A stretch of 64,000 nucleotides of DNA, from assembly GCA_037951165.1 (NCBI GenBank), contig JBBDHG010000061.1, forward strand, positions 7,240,001 through 7,304,000. Direction: 5' to 3'. Position numbers and translations under genes: made by a program. Source of the stretch: Lophius americanus (taxonomy: Eukaryota > Chordata > Actinopteri > Lophiiformes > Lophiidae). Numbering within the stretch: the stretch's first letter is position 1; every line of letters starts with the position of its first letter. The notes beneath the pieces were generated by a model. That model searched no databases. It had not been told where the DNA came from and saw only the letters and a list, made by a program, of their open reading frames with translations. Positions 13,901 to 27,299 of the stretch are shown here, one piece after another.

Positions 13901-15863
13901 AACAAGTGGAAATATTTCCATAATTTGTGTACCTTCTCTTTGCTAGTGTTGGAGTTCTTTTTCCGTTTCCCTTCTATATGCAAGCAGTTGTAAATTCCAT
14001 TAACTACAACAGGTTGTATAATAAAATGGCAGAAATGTGTTTTGTTCTTGTCTATCACAGACGTCCAAAACAGAACCCAAAAACAGAACAGAAAAGGAAA
14101 AATATACTTTGAGAGGCTATGTTTATTGGGCTAAAACTACCAAATTAGGTATCTGATTAAAAATAATTACATACAAACATGCCAAAGGAAATCTAGATTT
14201 TATTTCAGTTGGATATGCTGTCATAAAAAGGACCAGGGATCATTATACTCTTTGGCTTTGTTTAGTGTCTCTAAATATGTCTTAATGATAATAACCCCCA
14301 ATTCCTGACAATATTCACTAACAATCAAATGACCTTTAACTTTTTAAGACATGTTTTTCTTATATGGCCATGGTATTATGCATAATGGCCTCAATGTAGG
14401 TGAGCAAATGGATGTTACTCGTTACATTTATGCATTAAATTTCTACTCCGTAAAAGCCCCCCAGACCGTGCTGCCTTTTTTTGGCTTTTAATGACTTTTA
14501 ATCCACCTGTTACTCCAACATACACGCATACACTCTATGACCTCTAGTAATTCCTCAAGAATTCTCACATATCTTCAGCACAAATCTAATCATTCAGACT
14601 AACTTAAACACATGTCTGAGTGTGCTAAAATACTCCTTTGATGCCTACGGAGGTGGATGGAATTGTTTTGGCTTATTAGACCTCCTCTCAGTTGTCTCAT
14701 ATATCAGTTGGGGCCCCTGGATTTTCCACCTTGACCTTCAGTGCTGTGCTCCTACAGTTAAGCTGCCCTCCAATAACTTCACCATGCAACTATGGCCGCA
14801 GGCCGTTTGTCATTACTATGTGATCCCCCCATTTTCGAAGAGAAAGAAACCTTTATCTAGTAAGTGGTTAAAACGCGGTAAGACACCCTTGAGGGATATT
14901 TTGAGGGACACCATCACGGATGTACCGCTAATACGCAGAATGACCTTATTTGCATGACAAATATTTATTGCATTTATGTCAAATAAATGTCATTACTAGA
15001 TAATAAACTCTTAACAGCCAGAAACATTTACTACTACCGCCACAAAGAAAGCAAAAATGCCTTCAAATGTAAGTAGCACAATCAGAATTCAACAGGGTTT
15101 CTTCACAGACTCCAGCCAAGCCAGTGGGTATAAACATTTGTGCCCAAAAGCAGCCTTACACTCCCAGACCACTGAATATGGACATTTTTCAACCATCTAA
15201 AGCAGGTAATAATTAACAGCTATTTAAGATACATCAAAATCCATGAGATTCACCAAGGCTGACATCATTTGAAGAATAAGTACAGCCTCTTTTCTTTCTT
15301 TAAAAATAGCTTAATGATACTGGTGCGTTTCAGTTGAAATTATAATAATAGTAATATATAGTCTTTTTTCATTGATAGGGAGGCTAAACATGCGAGTGCA
15401 TAAAGTTGATGCATGTTCAACTGCATGCGTCAGTATTACGTATGTGGAAAACCAGTGGCACATATGACTGTCAACAAAGATTGTTGGGTTTGTTTTAACA
15501 GGAAAAACATTCACGTGAAAATCTTAATGCCTCATACTGTTTTTTTCACCCAGAGATAGCAGTGGGGAAATCCGATTGGATATACAAAACTCTTAATTTC
15601 TAGTTGCTAACTGGAAGCAGCCAGGAAAAGAAGCAAAGAAATGGAATTAATTGACTGATGGGAAAAATCTTTGAAATACATGTAATCTCAATTAAAGTGT
15701 TGCTTACATTATGAAAATATAATTTTCTGATTCTGACTATGTCTAGGCAAGCACAAAAGCCTTGCTGGCCCTGATGGCCCACCACTGAAATACAATCATA
15801 TAATCATCTAGTAACGTTGCCCTGATTGTTATTGTGAGGCAACTAAGGCCTTTATTATTTAGC

Positions 15864-15901
15864 TGTATAGAATTTGATGATATACCATCAAATTCTATAC
15901 A
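15864..15901. repeat. Perfect inverted repeat, 16-bp arms, 6-nt loop
   Basis: The left arm tgtatagaatttgatg (15864-15879) and the right arm catcaaattctataca (15886-15901) are exact reverse complements around the loop atatac. In the msi2 pre-mRNA this would form a 16-bp AU-rich stem. No run of U follows, so it does not look like a terminator. It may be a relic of a small transposon. Confidence 0.95.
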
Positions 15902-16159
15902 CTAATAAATTGATAATTTCAAATTCTTAGTTTGTCCAAACTGGTGCTAACTGTTAAGGCCCATACTGGCATCAGTATCTCAGAGTAAAATACACCTGAC
16001 ATCACATACACAGCACATACAGACACTCACCCCAGTTACTGATATCACAAAAATTTACTTTTAAAGATTTCAGCCTGTATTCACCACAATCAACGCTTAT
16101 TTGGTGCATCTCGTTTTTTTCAAGGGGATGACGTCATGGCTTCAGCATGTAATAGCTTG

Positions 16160-16205
16160 GAGCACACCTGATCTCCACTTCGAGTGTCAGAGATCAGGTG
16201 TGCTC
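16160..16205. repeat. Perfect inverted repeat, 16-bp arms, with an extra inner stem
   Basis: The left arm gagcacacctgatctc (16160-16175) and the right arm gagatcaggtgtgctc (16190-16205) are exact reverse complements. Inside them cact (16176-16179) pairs with agtg (16183-16186) around a TCG loop, leaving a three-base bulge (tca). The predicted hairpin is about 46 nt, shorter than a usual pre-miRNA stem. The arms are GC-richer than the surrounding sequence. Confidence 0.95.
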
Positions 16206-16371
16206 AATCATTTCATTAAATTGAAAAGCTGTAATTTCAAGTAGAGAGGCTTAGCTGAAAAGGAACAGGTGCAAAATTCAGACAAAAAGTTACCTTCTTT
16301 TCTGCAACTTATTTTCTCTTACTTACTTATATTTCGCACATATTTCAGAAATTTCTTTAATTAGTGCATGG

Positions 16372-16457
16372 TGTATATATATATATATAGATATATATGT
16401 GTGTGTGTGTGTGGTTGTGTGTCTGTATATGTGTGTGTATGTGTGTGTGTGTGTGTA
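16372..16457 (+). repeat. Compound (TA)n/(GT)n microsatellite
   Basis: A (TA)n block with one GA interruption passes into a (GT)n block with TT, CT and AT interruptions. Confidence 0.95.
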
Positions 16458-19400
16458 CATGGAGGTAAATGATGAATACTCTTTAAATGTAATTGATATC
16501 CTGTGACTTGCGCTTCATCTATCTGTACAAGTTCATAAGGCTGTTTTTTCCCCTATTTATAATTAAATTAAAACACCATGGAATTATTCTAAATGTTATG
16601 ATATCAATTGATTCTGTTTGTTCATATTGAGTTAGACAATGTAATAATGGTTCTGAGCCGGATTTTTAAATAGAACATTTATATATTATATACAGATTTG
16701 CATCTGTTGCTTCTCATTTGATCTAAATTTCAGTCCAACAGTCCAGCCATTGAAAACCCACTGCACTCGTGTGTGAGTTTGTATGTGTATGTGTATGTGT
16801 GTCTTAGTGTGCAGTGTAGGTATATGTGTATTGGTGAATGTAGCAGAGACTTGAATACATTTGTAAAACAATTTGTTTTTAGGTTGTTTGCAGTAAAAAG
16901 CCATGATGCCTGCAAATGACTAAACATTGACAAGCCCACCTTTGATTATGCATCATTAACTTTCAAATAATGGCGACGGCAGCGTATTCTGAAATTCCCC
17001 TGCTTTTTCGATTGTCTCTTCAACAAAGAGAAGCCTCCTACTGTCTGATCTGCTCCCTTTGTTAGAATTTTTTATATGTTCTGTTAATCTAAACATTCAT
17101 TACTTGCCTTAAATAGAAGACTTTAACTGAATGCTTGTAAACCCTCGAGCCAAGTCACTTTCAACGTATTAGTCTTTTCAATGTTTATTTCACATTGTTC
17201 TATCAAGTCTGACACCTGTCCCAGCATTTCCCTGACTCCACACAGCCTTACTGGCCTACTTTGGCTTCAAATCCTGGTACAGAACTGTCTTCCATGGCAT
17301 TTGTTGTGTCTGACCTTTAAGGTGATGAGGCACAGGGAGAGTGACCCCTGGCAGGATATGTTCAAAGAGCACCCTCTTGGTCAGGAGAAGGGGGTCCAGG
17401 GCCAGGCATCATGCTGGTAGATTGATCAGCCCCTTACCCAAAGGCCAAATACAGGAAGTGTAGCCAAAGCAGAAGGCCATGCAGGACGTACAGCCATCCT
17501 CGGCTTTGAAGCCCTCTCCTAAAGCTCAGCTGTTTCACTGCATGAATATACATGTTTAGTGACATCTCAAAAAGCTGTTCCTCTCTACCTCTCTCCCTCT
17601 TCGCTATTCTGTCCTCTTTAGTTCTGGATGAGCTAAGAGCCGCAGCACAGATCACAAAATCCTATCTTTTTGTGTCGCCTTTTTGCTCAAGCCCCCTCTC
17701 CTCTCTTCTTGCTTGTTTGGCTTGCTCCCTCTCCCCCCTGCTTCTCGCTTGAACACTTCCTCTGCTCTAGCCTTGTTGAACAGGATAAAATCCACTCATT
17801 TAGACCTTGCATTGCTTCCACAGATGTCTGCTTTGAGATTGAAATGAGCTGCTATTCTGCAAAGAGCCTGAGATAAAAGGACAATTCAGGGAGGAGAAGA
17901 GAGAAACTACACAGAATTGCAGAAAGTCTTTTCATTGCCATAATTACAGCCACAGTGTGGGTTAACGTGTGTTGCTGACCATGGGCTTAACTATGGAAAT
18001 ACTCTTGATCATCATGGACCAAAACCGTGATGAAATATAAAATGCAATATTTTTATTTTTCCTTGACGCCATGACAAATTTGTTAAAGGGATTAGAATAC
18101 ACTGCCTTATTTTGATAATTTCTTAATTTGACACAGGAGTGGCAAAGTTAAAGGAGACACGCCGTACTTACCCTGTGTATGATGCACTACACTGGGTAAA
18201 CAATAATTCTACACAACGTATTCAATGGACTTCTTTCTGACGCCAACATATTGTGAGTACTTCTAGGGCTGTGCTGGAAAGACAATTCATCACTGCCTAA
18301 TATCTATAAAAATTTGGTTTTATCTCAGTTTATATATAGAAAATTGTCATTCTCATCAGGCATTGTGTCCACTTCGTTTAGTTAGCCATTTTGAACAGCT
18401 GTGCTGGAATTCCTACAAGACCTTGGGATCAAAGTTGGTGATCCGATTAAATTGCATTAAAGAAAATATGCACATGTTAAGATTTCCACATTGTTTGCAA
18501 GTGTTACTGCGTTAATATTGACGGACTATTGAAGTATCACACAGTCAAGTATTGATTTTCCAGATAACTTTTGCCGCAAATCCTTTATTGAAGCCTGACA
18601 CCCTTCCATCCATTGTCTTGGGGAGAATAATTTACTGTGTTGGCTGCTGTCAGATAGCTAAGCGGTGGAATGAGGTTTGTATGTTTGAGGAGATAGAGAG
18701 TAAGAGGTGGAGAGCGCAGAAGCGTAGATTTACATCGAAACAGGTGCAAGACATATAGGGGTTTTACCTTTTCTTAGAAAACTCTGACTGTATGGGATGG
18801 GGCAATAGTTTTAGGGGTTTAATTGAAGAATGGAGACGATCTTTAAACTTGCAGCTTGTTCATCAAGTAGTAACATTAGAATTATTGGTTGCACAGTATC
18901 ATTGGCTCCTTAAACAACACCAGCTAAGACTGACTGTGCAGTGTCAGTGGTCCAAGTGAGGTCTGAGCGATCCCCCAAAGCCCCACTAAAGATTTTAGTG
19001 ACAGTAGATTTGCTATGACTTCTTATGGTTGGCCTTTAGTATCTAAGCCGATATGAAATCATGACCTTTCTTTACCCTTCTTCAGGTTTTCTTTTGGTAG
19101 AGCTAACATTGAAGATAAACACAAATCAATGAAATGAATAACTTCATCAAAGACAGAAATAAGCAGCGGTTATGGCTGTCCGTGGAGCTTTCTCATCTAA
19201 GCTAATAACTGCCCAGAGGCATTCATGAAAGGATGTTCTGAAGTTGTGTAGATGCTGCGCTGTGTTCATTTTATCGTTTGATTATATACCCAATTATAGT
19301 GCAAGTAAGCAATTAAACCAAGCCTGGATGTTATGAACAGTCTCTGTCTGTTTTACTTTGAGCACCCAGGCTGCTAATTTTGTGCCAGCGTGTATAAAAT

Positions 19401-20672
19401 AGAGACACTCGATGAAAGAAAGGTTTTGGTGGGGCCTGCCTTCATCACAAGGGTCAGTGGTATCACAATGACATCACCTTGCATCAAGTCAATGATGTAA
19501 CAATTTCAGCTCCGGCTTGTGTTATGTGAGTGTGCACCTATTGGAAATGGGAAATGCTTTCTTGGAGAACAGTGCTCTACTTCACCTTAGCACCATAACA
19601 ACATCAGTAAAGTAAACACAAGTGGCAGTTACGCCTCTAAGCATTTGGCTCACTCAGTGAAAGCAATCTCTTCTAAATGGTAATGGGCCTCTGCAAAGTG
19701 GTATCATCAGTGTTCTTCATTTTAGATGAACTGCTACGGTGTCACGCCTTACATATAAATATAAATATAAATATAATATACGCTATGCTTAAATATTAAT
19801 TACAAGGCAATGAGAGGCCTAATTTACTTAAATCAATTCCACTTTGTAACCTTTAAGATTATTTTTGATGAAATGCTTTTAATCCTTAAGTCATTTCCTC
19901 TGTAGAGGCTCTGGTTGGAGGTGTGGACTTCCACAATGTCCTTTCCCATTTTCTATTCAGACAAAAAACTGATCTTGTCCAAGTCAAAGCTTCTGAATAA
20001 TCTACATTTCCATCTCTCCACATTCACTTTTACTTATTACCCCACTCTTTGTTCCTCTACTTTCAGCAGGGATGAGAAATGCTAATCAAGTTTAATGAAA
20101 TTGATATCTATATAAATAGGTCAGAAAACACAAAAGGTGCATATCTGTTTCATTCATTCCAGCTCCACATTGCTTCACAGCTAAAAAGAAATTCATCAGG
20201 CTGCCTCAAAGCCTTTTGGAAAGGCTCCTGCCCCCTATGTCCCACTGCGTCCTCCCAGCATTTCTTGTTACTGTATGTGATAGAAATTGAGACATCCATT
20301 AAGCTCGGCCCATTGCTTGGCACAAAAGAATTTGATATTCTTGAATGAAGAATCCACTTGGGGTTCAAACCGTTGGATGTCATTACACCCATGCTGCATT
20401 TGTTCTAAAGAAATCAGTGTGAGCAATTATGTTCAGGTTGGTTTTACAGACTTTTGTAAATCATCAGTTTGCTTTCCTACCATCAGCAATGTTTATGGAA
20501 CATTGGTTTCCATACTGTGTGTTGAGTTTGGGAGACAAGCCGCTGTCTTAGTCTTTGCAGATATAGTATGTTGTCTGGCAGTGTCATCATGAAGAGATGG
20601 AGGGATAACCGTGGCTGAATCACAGGAGCTTTGTCCTTCTCTATGTTGTTGTGACTGTCCTCAGCAGATGGT

Positions 20673-20745
20673 GTCTATGTGTTTGTGTGTGTGTGTTTGT
20701 GTGTGTGGGTGTGTGTGCTGGTGAGTGCGGGTGTGTATGTTTGTG
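20673..20745 (+). repeat. GT-rich degenerate microsatellite
   Basis: Tracts of GTGTGT interrupted by TTT, GGG and CTGG over about 70 bp. Confidence 0.85.
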
Positions 20746-22749
20746 CTATGGATATTAGCCATTATAATTTGATTAGCCCAGAAGAGATCATTAATTTTTC
20801 CATCACCTTTTTATGGATAGAGGTCTCCTCATCGATTATGTTGTGTTCACGCTAACTTTTTTTTTGTACAACACTGTTAAACTAATTGTAGGTGAGGCCA
20901 CCATAAGAAATTGAAAAAATATGGGAGGAGGATATTTCTAATCGTTCAGAAATAAATTTATATGTCTGACCATACACTCCATCCAGCATTGAGTTTAGGC
21001 CCAAGTAAGTAAGGCTGCTTTCTGTTTTATTTTACATGTATTTGCTGCCACTGCTGCTCATTAAGTTGTGGGATATCATGGTGTGCTATCACTGTTATTA
21101 TCTCTGTATTTGGTTTATTTAGGGCAACCATACTTTAGATCAGGTCTAATTATCCCTTGCTCTAATTTGGACTTCTTAATTTAGGCACAGCGGTTTTAGG
21201 GTGGTGTACAATGTGTCTGTGTTCTGTCTGGTCCAAAATTTTGAACTAAGGAAAACTCTGTCGTTGACAAATGCATAGAAATTTTAATACAGCAGTACTC
21301 TAAGTCCAGTTTTCAGTTCTACAGGTTTTAATGTAATATATGTTTGACTGCAATCTAAAAGTCCAGGTAACGGCAATTTCTGTGTCATGATGTCTATGTC
21401 TGTTGTTTTTTTTTTCCAAGAGTAGGCTTTTTTTTTAGATATATTACAAATGGAGAGACAAGAGCACATATTTTCTTTTACCAAAAGGTCTAATTTTTAA
21501 CAACATCAGCAAAGTTTGTATTATCAATAAGTTTTGCTAGAGCCCAGCACCCTGCCGGATTCAACATCTCAGAGTTTTAACATTTGTGGGTGACACCGAA
21601 TGCATGAACGTGTCAAAAACCACATAAAGCTCTGGTTTCACAGCACAGTCCCCGTGGCAAATGGATAGGTCATGTTTGCAAGGACAATGAGGATGCATCT
21701 CAGTGCATTTTGTTCATGAATGCACATTTCACTACCTGCTTCTGGAGAAGGGGAATATGAGACTGACTTTATTGAGATTAATTGTTAACCTCTCAGCCAT
21801 TGATGATTCGCTTTGTTAGATTTTAATCAGCTTTGCCAGTCACAGTGATGCATGAAGAAAAATGATTCACCAAATGACCGGGAATGTCTGAACTGGATCA
21901 GGATATGCATTTGTGATGCTTCTTGATGTGCAAGGAGATTTTCTTTTATAATTTATTTTATTATATTTTAGGTTAATTAATATTAGATTTGAACTTTATA
22001 CATTTCCTTACATTCTACATCACAAGTAAGAATATTTTAGTCATTACTCTTAAGCTTACTTTGTTTATATGAAATTGCAATTGTCTTAGTTGTAGGGTTT
22101 TATAATGATATGGATTGATGGGTGATCTATCTATGTTGAAATTCCTCTGGACATTATATAGACAGGTTGTTACAAGATGGAACAGTCAAGAAATATATCA
22201 GTAACCAAACAGTCATCTGACTTACTGCTCTTGCTGTTGCAAATTAATCTGTCTTTCTCAACAATGTTAGACTAAAAAATGCTTCAATTATTCTTTTCTA
22301 TTTTGTGAGGGACTTGAACCAATAGCGATTCAGCCAAGAGTCAAACAATGTGTTTTCGTAGATTATGAGTGAAGCAGAAGTGTAGTGGCTAAATTAATTA
22401 ATGCTGCCAAAAAAAATTTCCAAAAGGGTTAAAATTGTCTATTATTTTTACCAATTATTCTTGTATGTAATATTATTATCTCTATAAACTTTACTGCTCT
22501 TTGATTTTAATTCTGATCAACATTTTGACTGATGTCAAGGCCTAAATTGAAGGGAACCATGTCTTATTTGTGAAATAATAAGTTAACAAAAAGGGTGATA
22601 TGTTTTAAGGTGCTTTTGTGGTCATTTTAAATTAAGAATTAAAAAAAAAAAGCAGGAGATAACAAAGCTATTTATTTTCATGACGATTATTCTGTGCTAA
22701 AAGTGCTAAACCAATAAGCCATTTAAACACTAAAGTTAGCAGGTGCATA

Positions 22750-23105
22750 TAATCTTCGTCTTCTTCAGTGGACGATCTTTTTCCATTGTGTCCGGTCCTC
22801 CGCATCATCCTCTGTCAAACTTACCAACTGCATGTCCTCCCCCACCACATCAGGCAACTTCTCCTTTGGTCTTCCCCTCTTTATCCTTTCTGGCAGCTCC
22901 ATGATCAGCAACTTTCTACCAATTTACCCACTCTTCCTCCTTTGCACATGTCATAACCATCTCAATGTTTCCTCTATTTCTTTATCTTGTTTAACATAGC
23001 TTGTCCTTCTAATGTTCTCATTTCTAATCCTGTCCATCTTTGTCACTCCCAAAGAACATCTTAACTTCTTCAACTCTTCCACCTCCAGCCCAACTACTTG
23101 CACAT
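22750..23105 (-). mobile_element. RTE-type LINE, 3' fragment encoding the C-terminal tail
   Basis: The minus strand, read from about 23105 downwards, gives VEELKKLRCSLGVTKMDRIR, then LRWL-stop-HVQRRKSG, and ends with KRGRPKEKLPDVVGEDMQLV and SLTEDDAEDRTQWKKIVH followed by a stop at 22765-22767. This is the familiar C-terminal part of RTE-like reverse transcriptase proteins in fish (consensus-like GVTRMDRIRNEY and LRWFGHVQRR). At least two in-frame stops break it (one in the FGHV motif, F/G to L/stop), and the reverse transcriptase and endonuclease domains are absent. It is a 5'-truncated, dead copy, antisense to msi2. Assignment to the RTE clade is from memory of the motif. Confidence 0.85.
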
Positions 23106-23709
23106 ATAATGCATTTTTTCACATTTTCACAATAATCTTAAAAGTGGTTTTAGGTTTTAAGCTCTTTATACCATTGTACTTTTAACTTGTTCTTTGTGTG
23201 CTGGTGGTTAAGAGGGTCGATGGTCACCTTTTCTTAGGATAATTGCTTCTATTCAGCATGAGCAGCTTTATGATCACATAGGAGGAGAGAACTTCACACC
23301 TATGGATATATTGTCTAGACCTAATAAGGGTTATTCTGGAGTAAGGAAGTGTTTTAAAGTCTCCTGGAGAAGTGGAAAGAGAAGCGTTTTTTTCTCAAGT
23401 ACCTAATCTGTATCGGTATTATGATGCCTATTACCACTGAATACTCTACAGCTGGGCATGTGCTCAAATTGCGAATTTGTCTTTGGAATGCAAAACCCAC
23501 CAAGTTGACTCTTCCATTTCAGGCAAATCTCCAAGTGGAGCTCTACATGTGTGGATATAAAATATATCTTTTAAGAATTCACTATCACCTCTCACTTATG
23601 ACCCACTAGAAGTGTGTGACGGTATTAACAGAGACTGTTTATGTGTCTATGTATACGTATTTAAAGCACTTGATAATTGATGCAAACAAAAGACAAAGAC
23701 AGTATGTGG

Positions 23710-25464
23710 GTTCACATGGGACACTTTTCTCCTTTCGGAATTAAACCTTTACGAATAGTAATGTCGGTCACCTGTTTACATGACTTGTGATCTTTTCCGA
23801 CCCGGTGTCAACATGCATCAACACACCTAATCAGAAATGCTTTCACACATGCGCAGACGATCCACACTCCAGTTCATAAGGTGGCGATAATGCTTCGGTG
23901 AGCTCTGTGCTGACTGCCAAGAAGCACCCAGAAGAAGCATATGACAGAGAAGTGACTTTTCGCCCTTCAAACCGTTCAAAAATTTTAAAATTTTTCAAAG
24001 TTGCAATGAATGAATCATTCTCTGATGCAGGCCGGTATTGTTTTGATGTCGTGTATTTAAAATGCATCGCGGCGCTGAAATAAACTTAGCGGGAGCATTA
24101 CGTCACGACGCTACGCATGCACAGATACAACTCAAATAGAAAGCTTTCCGATACAGCGTTTACATGCAGGGACTGGCCATCAGAAAGGCTTTCCGAAAGG
24201 ATTTTGACTTCCTTGCAAGGGAATGAAACCTAATTCAGAAAGGTTCTTTCCATTCGGAAAGGGGTGTTTACATGCAGCATTTTCTTTCCGATTAGACATC
24301 TTTTCCGAATCTAATCGGAATTAGGCTGTCCATGTTAACCCACCTTGTGACCCCACCTCGCATATTGCCTCAGTGGTTTAATCCAACAGGATGAAAACAG
24401 CAAGCACAACTACACTTGTCAGTGATCGTTTTCGCTCCAGATGTTCAGTAAGAACGTATAGTGGAAAGTGAACTAAGAACAAATGATGTCTCAAATATTT
24501 AATAATATAAATGTATATAACATTCAATTCACATACGTCGATCTTTTTTCATTACACGGTATTGCAAGTACTTGCTTGCTTACGTTGTTGTAAGCAGCTC
24601 AATGTCTATTCAGTAACAACAAGTTTTAGGCGAAGCAGAACTGTAAAGTGATCAACATCAAGGTTTGTTCAAATGTAATCTTATAAAAATCTAGCTTTTG
24701 GCGAGAGTCTTGAATACAATTTTTTTTGATGGAGCCATTTGTAGATGTTTTCATGACAATATCAAATCGATATTTTAGAGGGAAAAATGAAACACGTTTA
24801 TGCTAAGAGACATTACCCTTCTTGGTGTGATTGCTGAAGCTACAGTTCTTATGTTTTGTGGAAAGCCAGCATGTTTTCCTTTACCACACTGCTGTTCTCA
24901 GCTTGTGAAAGTAATGCATGAAACACAACATGTTGAAACTGCAGTCCCTGGACATTTGAAACACTGTGAAGATATTTGGAATACTTTAAAGCAATCTCCA
25001 TCTTTAACGTTAGTGCATCTAGCTGAATGGTGTTATTTGGCTTTAGTTATCTTACATTAAGTTTATTAGCTTCATCATCTTCCAAAGTAAAATACTCCCC
25101 GTCACATTAATCATCCTGGGAACCCAGATGAACACCATGATCATCAACATTTATCAACGTTCGTCCGTCATAACTTCATCTATTTGTCGTAAAGAATGTA
25201 GTGGACTAATCATCTTTTTGTTGGCGAGGGATTTAGCTCTGCTAGAGGCATCTTAAAAGTTTTGTATAGGTATACACAGAAGATAATCTGTTCCATAGTT
25301 TTCTAGATTTTCTTTCTTAAAAGGTTTACGATACCCCTCTGAAGCTGAATAAAAGATCTATATTTGGATACTCTTGTTCCAAATATGGTGTGTTAACATG
25401 GAGTACTTTCATTCTGATATGGCCTTAAACATACTGTTATCAGAATGCTATAGTCCATGTGAAC
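23710..25464. mobile_element. Probable DNA transposon or MITE with repeated 'ttacatg' motifs
   Basis: Short inverted ends gttcacatgg (23710-23719) and ccatgtgaac (25455-25464) enclose about 1.75 kb. Inside, tttacatg recurs (tgtttacatgac, gtttacatgcaggg, gtttacatgcagc), as do tttccga/tcggaaa motifs. An 11-bp inverted pair, ttccgattaga (24286-24296) and tctaatcggaa (24310-24320), also lies inside. Such motifs are typical of fish non-autonomous DNA transposons. An 86-codon open frame at 24800-25060 (+) has no domain I recognise. The boundaries are uncertain, since the ends match only over about 10 bp, and it could be two neighbouring elements. Confidence 0.4.
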
Positions 25465-26711
25465 TCAGCTGGTTATTCAAATCCAATCAAAATGCAATGG
25501 GGCCCTTTTTGGCCCATGCTACACTCTTCTTTCTGAGGTCTTTCTGATCAAACGCTCTACACAAACTGGACAGAAAATATGACCTACCTGGCACAGGCAT
25601 AACACAAATCTGGGTTACAGTAATTATATGTAATGCAAATGTTAGAAATGTGTGTTCATGTTTGTGTGGAAATGTGGTGTCTCTAAAAGTAGGACAGTGG
25701 AAATTGATGACCAACTCTGAACTGACCTACTTAGAGGCACAGATAAACTGGTTCCCCCAGCATGCATGCTGAGCCCAGTTGCAAAATGCGGAGAAAGCTG
25801 GTATTTTTTATGTTGCTGTAATCATTTAGTAAAGACATAGAGTAGATCCATCCATATGGTTTGCATGTCCCCTCTTGTTCTACAGTGTATGTAATCATTG
25901 CCATCACATGTTAAGGGAAGTATGATACTCTACTGTAATTTTATTGATTTGTGAAAAAGCTAGGCTTTCTATGTTTTTATGTCTTATTCCACAAACTGTT
26001 CTCAGTGTTGTGAGCACAAGCTTCCAACTCTAATGTCAGAAGTGGAAATAAATTGGAAAAATGTAATTGATCAGCAATATTTTTCTTAAAAAAATGCAAA
26101 AACAAGTGGTTTCTGAACTGATCAGCACAGACTCAGTGGTGCACATGAGACGTCTAATGATGAAGAGAACAAACATCACACTTAAATTTAATTAGATCAA
26201 TTTACAGTCACATCGTTGTTCTCCAGGCTCATATTTTATTTCATCCTGTTTATGAAAGCACCATTTCTCACTAATAAATACCGAGATGTCCTTTGAAATG
26301 TTGTCTCAACTATTAAGTTCAAGCTTTTAAAGGCCTCTGCGCTGCTGCTAAACAGACTAAATGGCCATGTGTAGTAATTTACTGTACCGCCTTATGCTTG
26401 CTCACAGCGCCGCTCACATAAAAACACCCTTATGTTTTATGTTTTTGGAGTCTAGTTTTGTCTGCCTCTTTTTTTTTTGCCTGAGCGTTTCTCTATATTA
26501 ACCAGTAATAAACAAAAAAAACTGTATTTTTTTAAAAATTATTTTTAATTATTTTGATTGTTAACCAAAGTAATCAAAGTGAAAATGCATTTATGCATAA
26601 TGTTAGAGCTACTAGGTTGAACAGTAGGACACTATACGTTTCTGCAGTGATGTAGAAATATAACCTTGTGAGCCTGTATTTATTGAGTATGTATGTGATG
26701 CAAACATTCCG

Positions 26712-26970
26712 TGGGCGACGGGGCCTCAGTTGGTAGAGTGGTTGTCCATTTATCTGAAGGTCAGTGGTTCAAACCTCAGCCACTGCGGTCTACATGTCAA
26801 AGTGTCCTTAAGCAAGATACTGAACCGCAAGTTGCTCCAAATGGCTGTCCCATTGGTGTGTGAATGATGGCATGAATGGTTACTGCTCCTTGCACGGCAG
26901 CCACTATCATCACTGAGTGAATGTTTGTGTGAATGGGTGAATGCTGACCTTATTTGTATATAAGTGTTTA
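26712..26970 (+). mobile_element. tRNA-derived SINE
   Basis: The head has the layout of an RNA polymerase III promoter: an A-box-like cctcagttggtagagtgg, and about 35 bp later a B-box-like gtggttcaaacctc. The body then reads tctacatgtcaaagtgtcc, aagcaagatactgaacc, aaatggctgtcccattgg and tgtgtgaatg, a widespread fish SINE. The tail decays near 26950-26970. It is in the sense orientation relative to msi2. Confidence 0.85.
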
Positions 26971-27299
26971 CAATGTTTTAAAGACATTGCAACATCTACA
27001 GTACATACATGTGCCACACAAACATCATTTTTATGATATTATATTCTAAATAAGGACGACAACACCAACTCCTCTCAGGACTACAGGCTTCCGCTAACAG
27101 CTCAGGAGACTCTTCCCTCAATTCTCACCTTCTTTAGATTTTTCAAACACCCTGACATGAAATGGGAAAAACTGACATGGAAGCTGGGGGGTTGGTATAG
27201 TTGTTGGCATGTCCATCTTTGACTCTGTCCTTTTTGTGGAGCATATCTCACTGCCTATACATAGTAGCTTCACCAAATTTAATACACACAACAAAGTAG

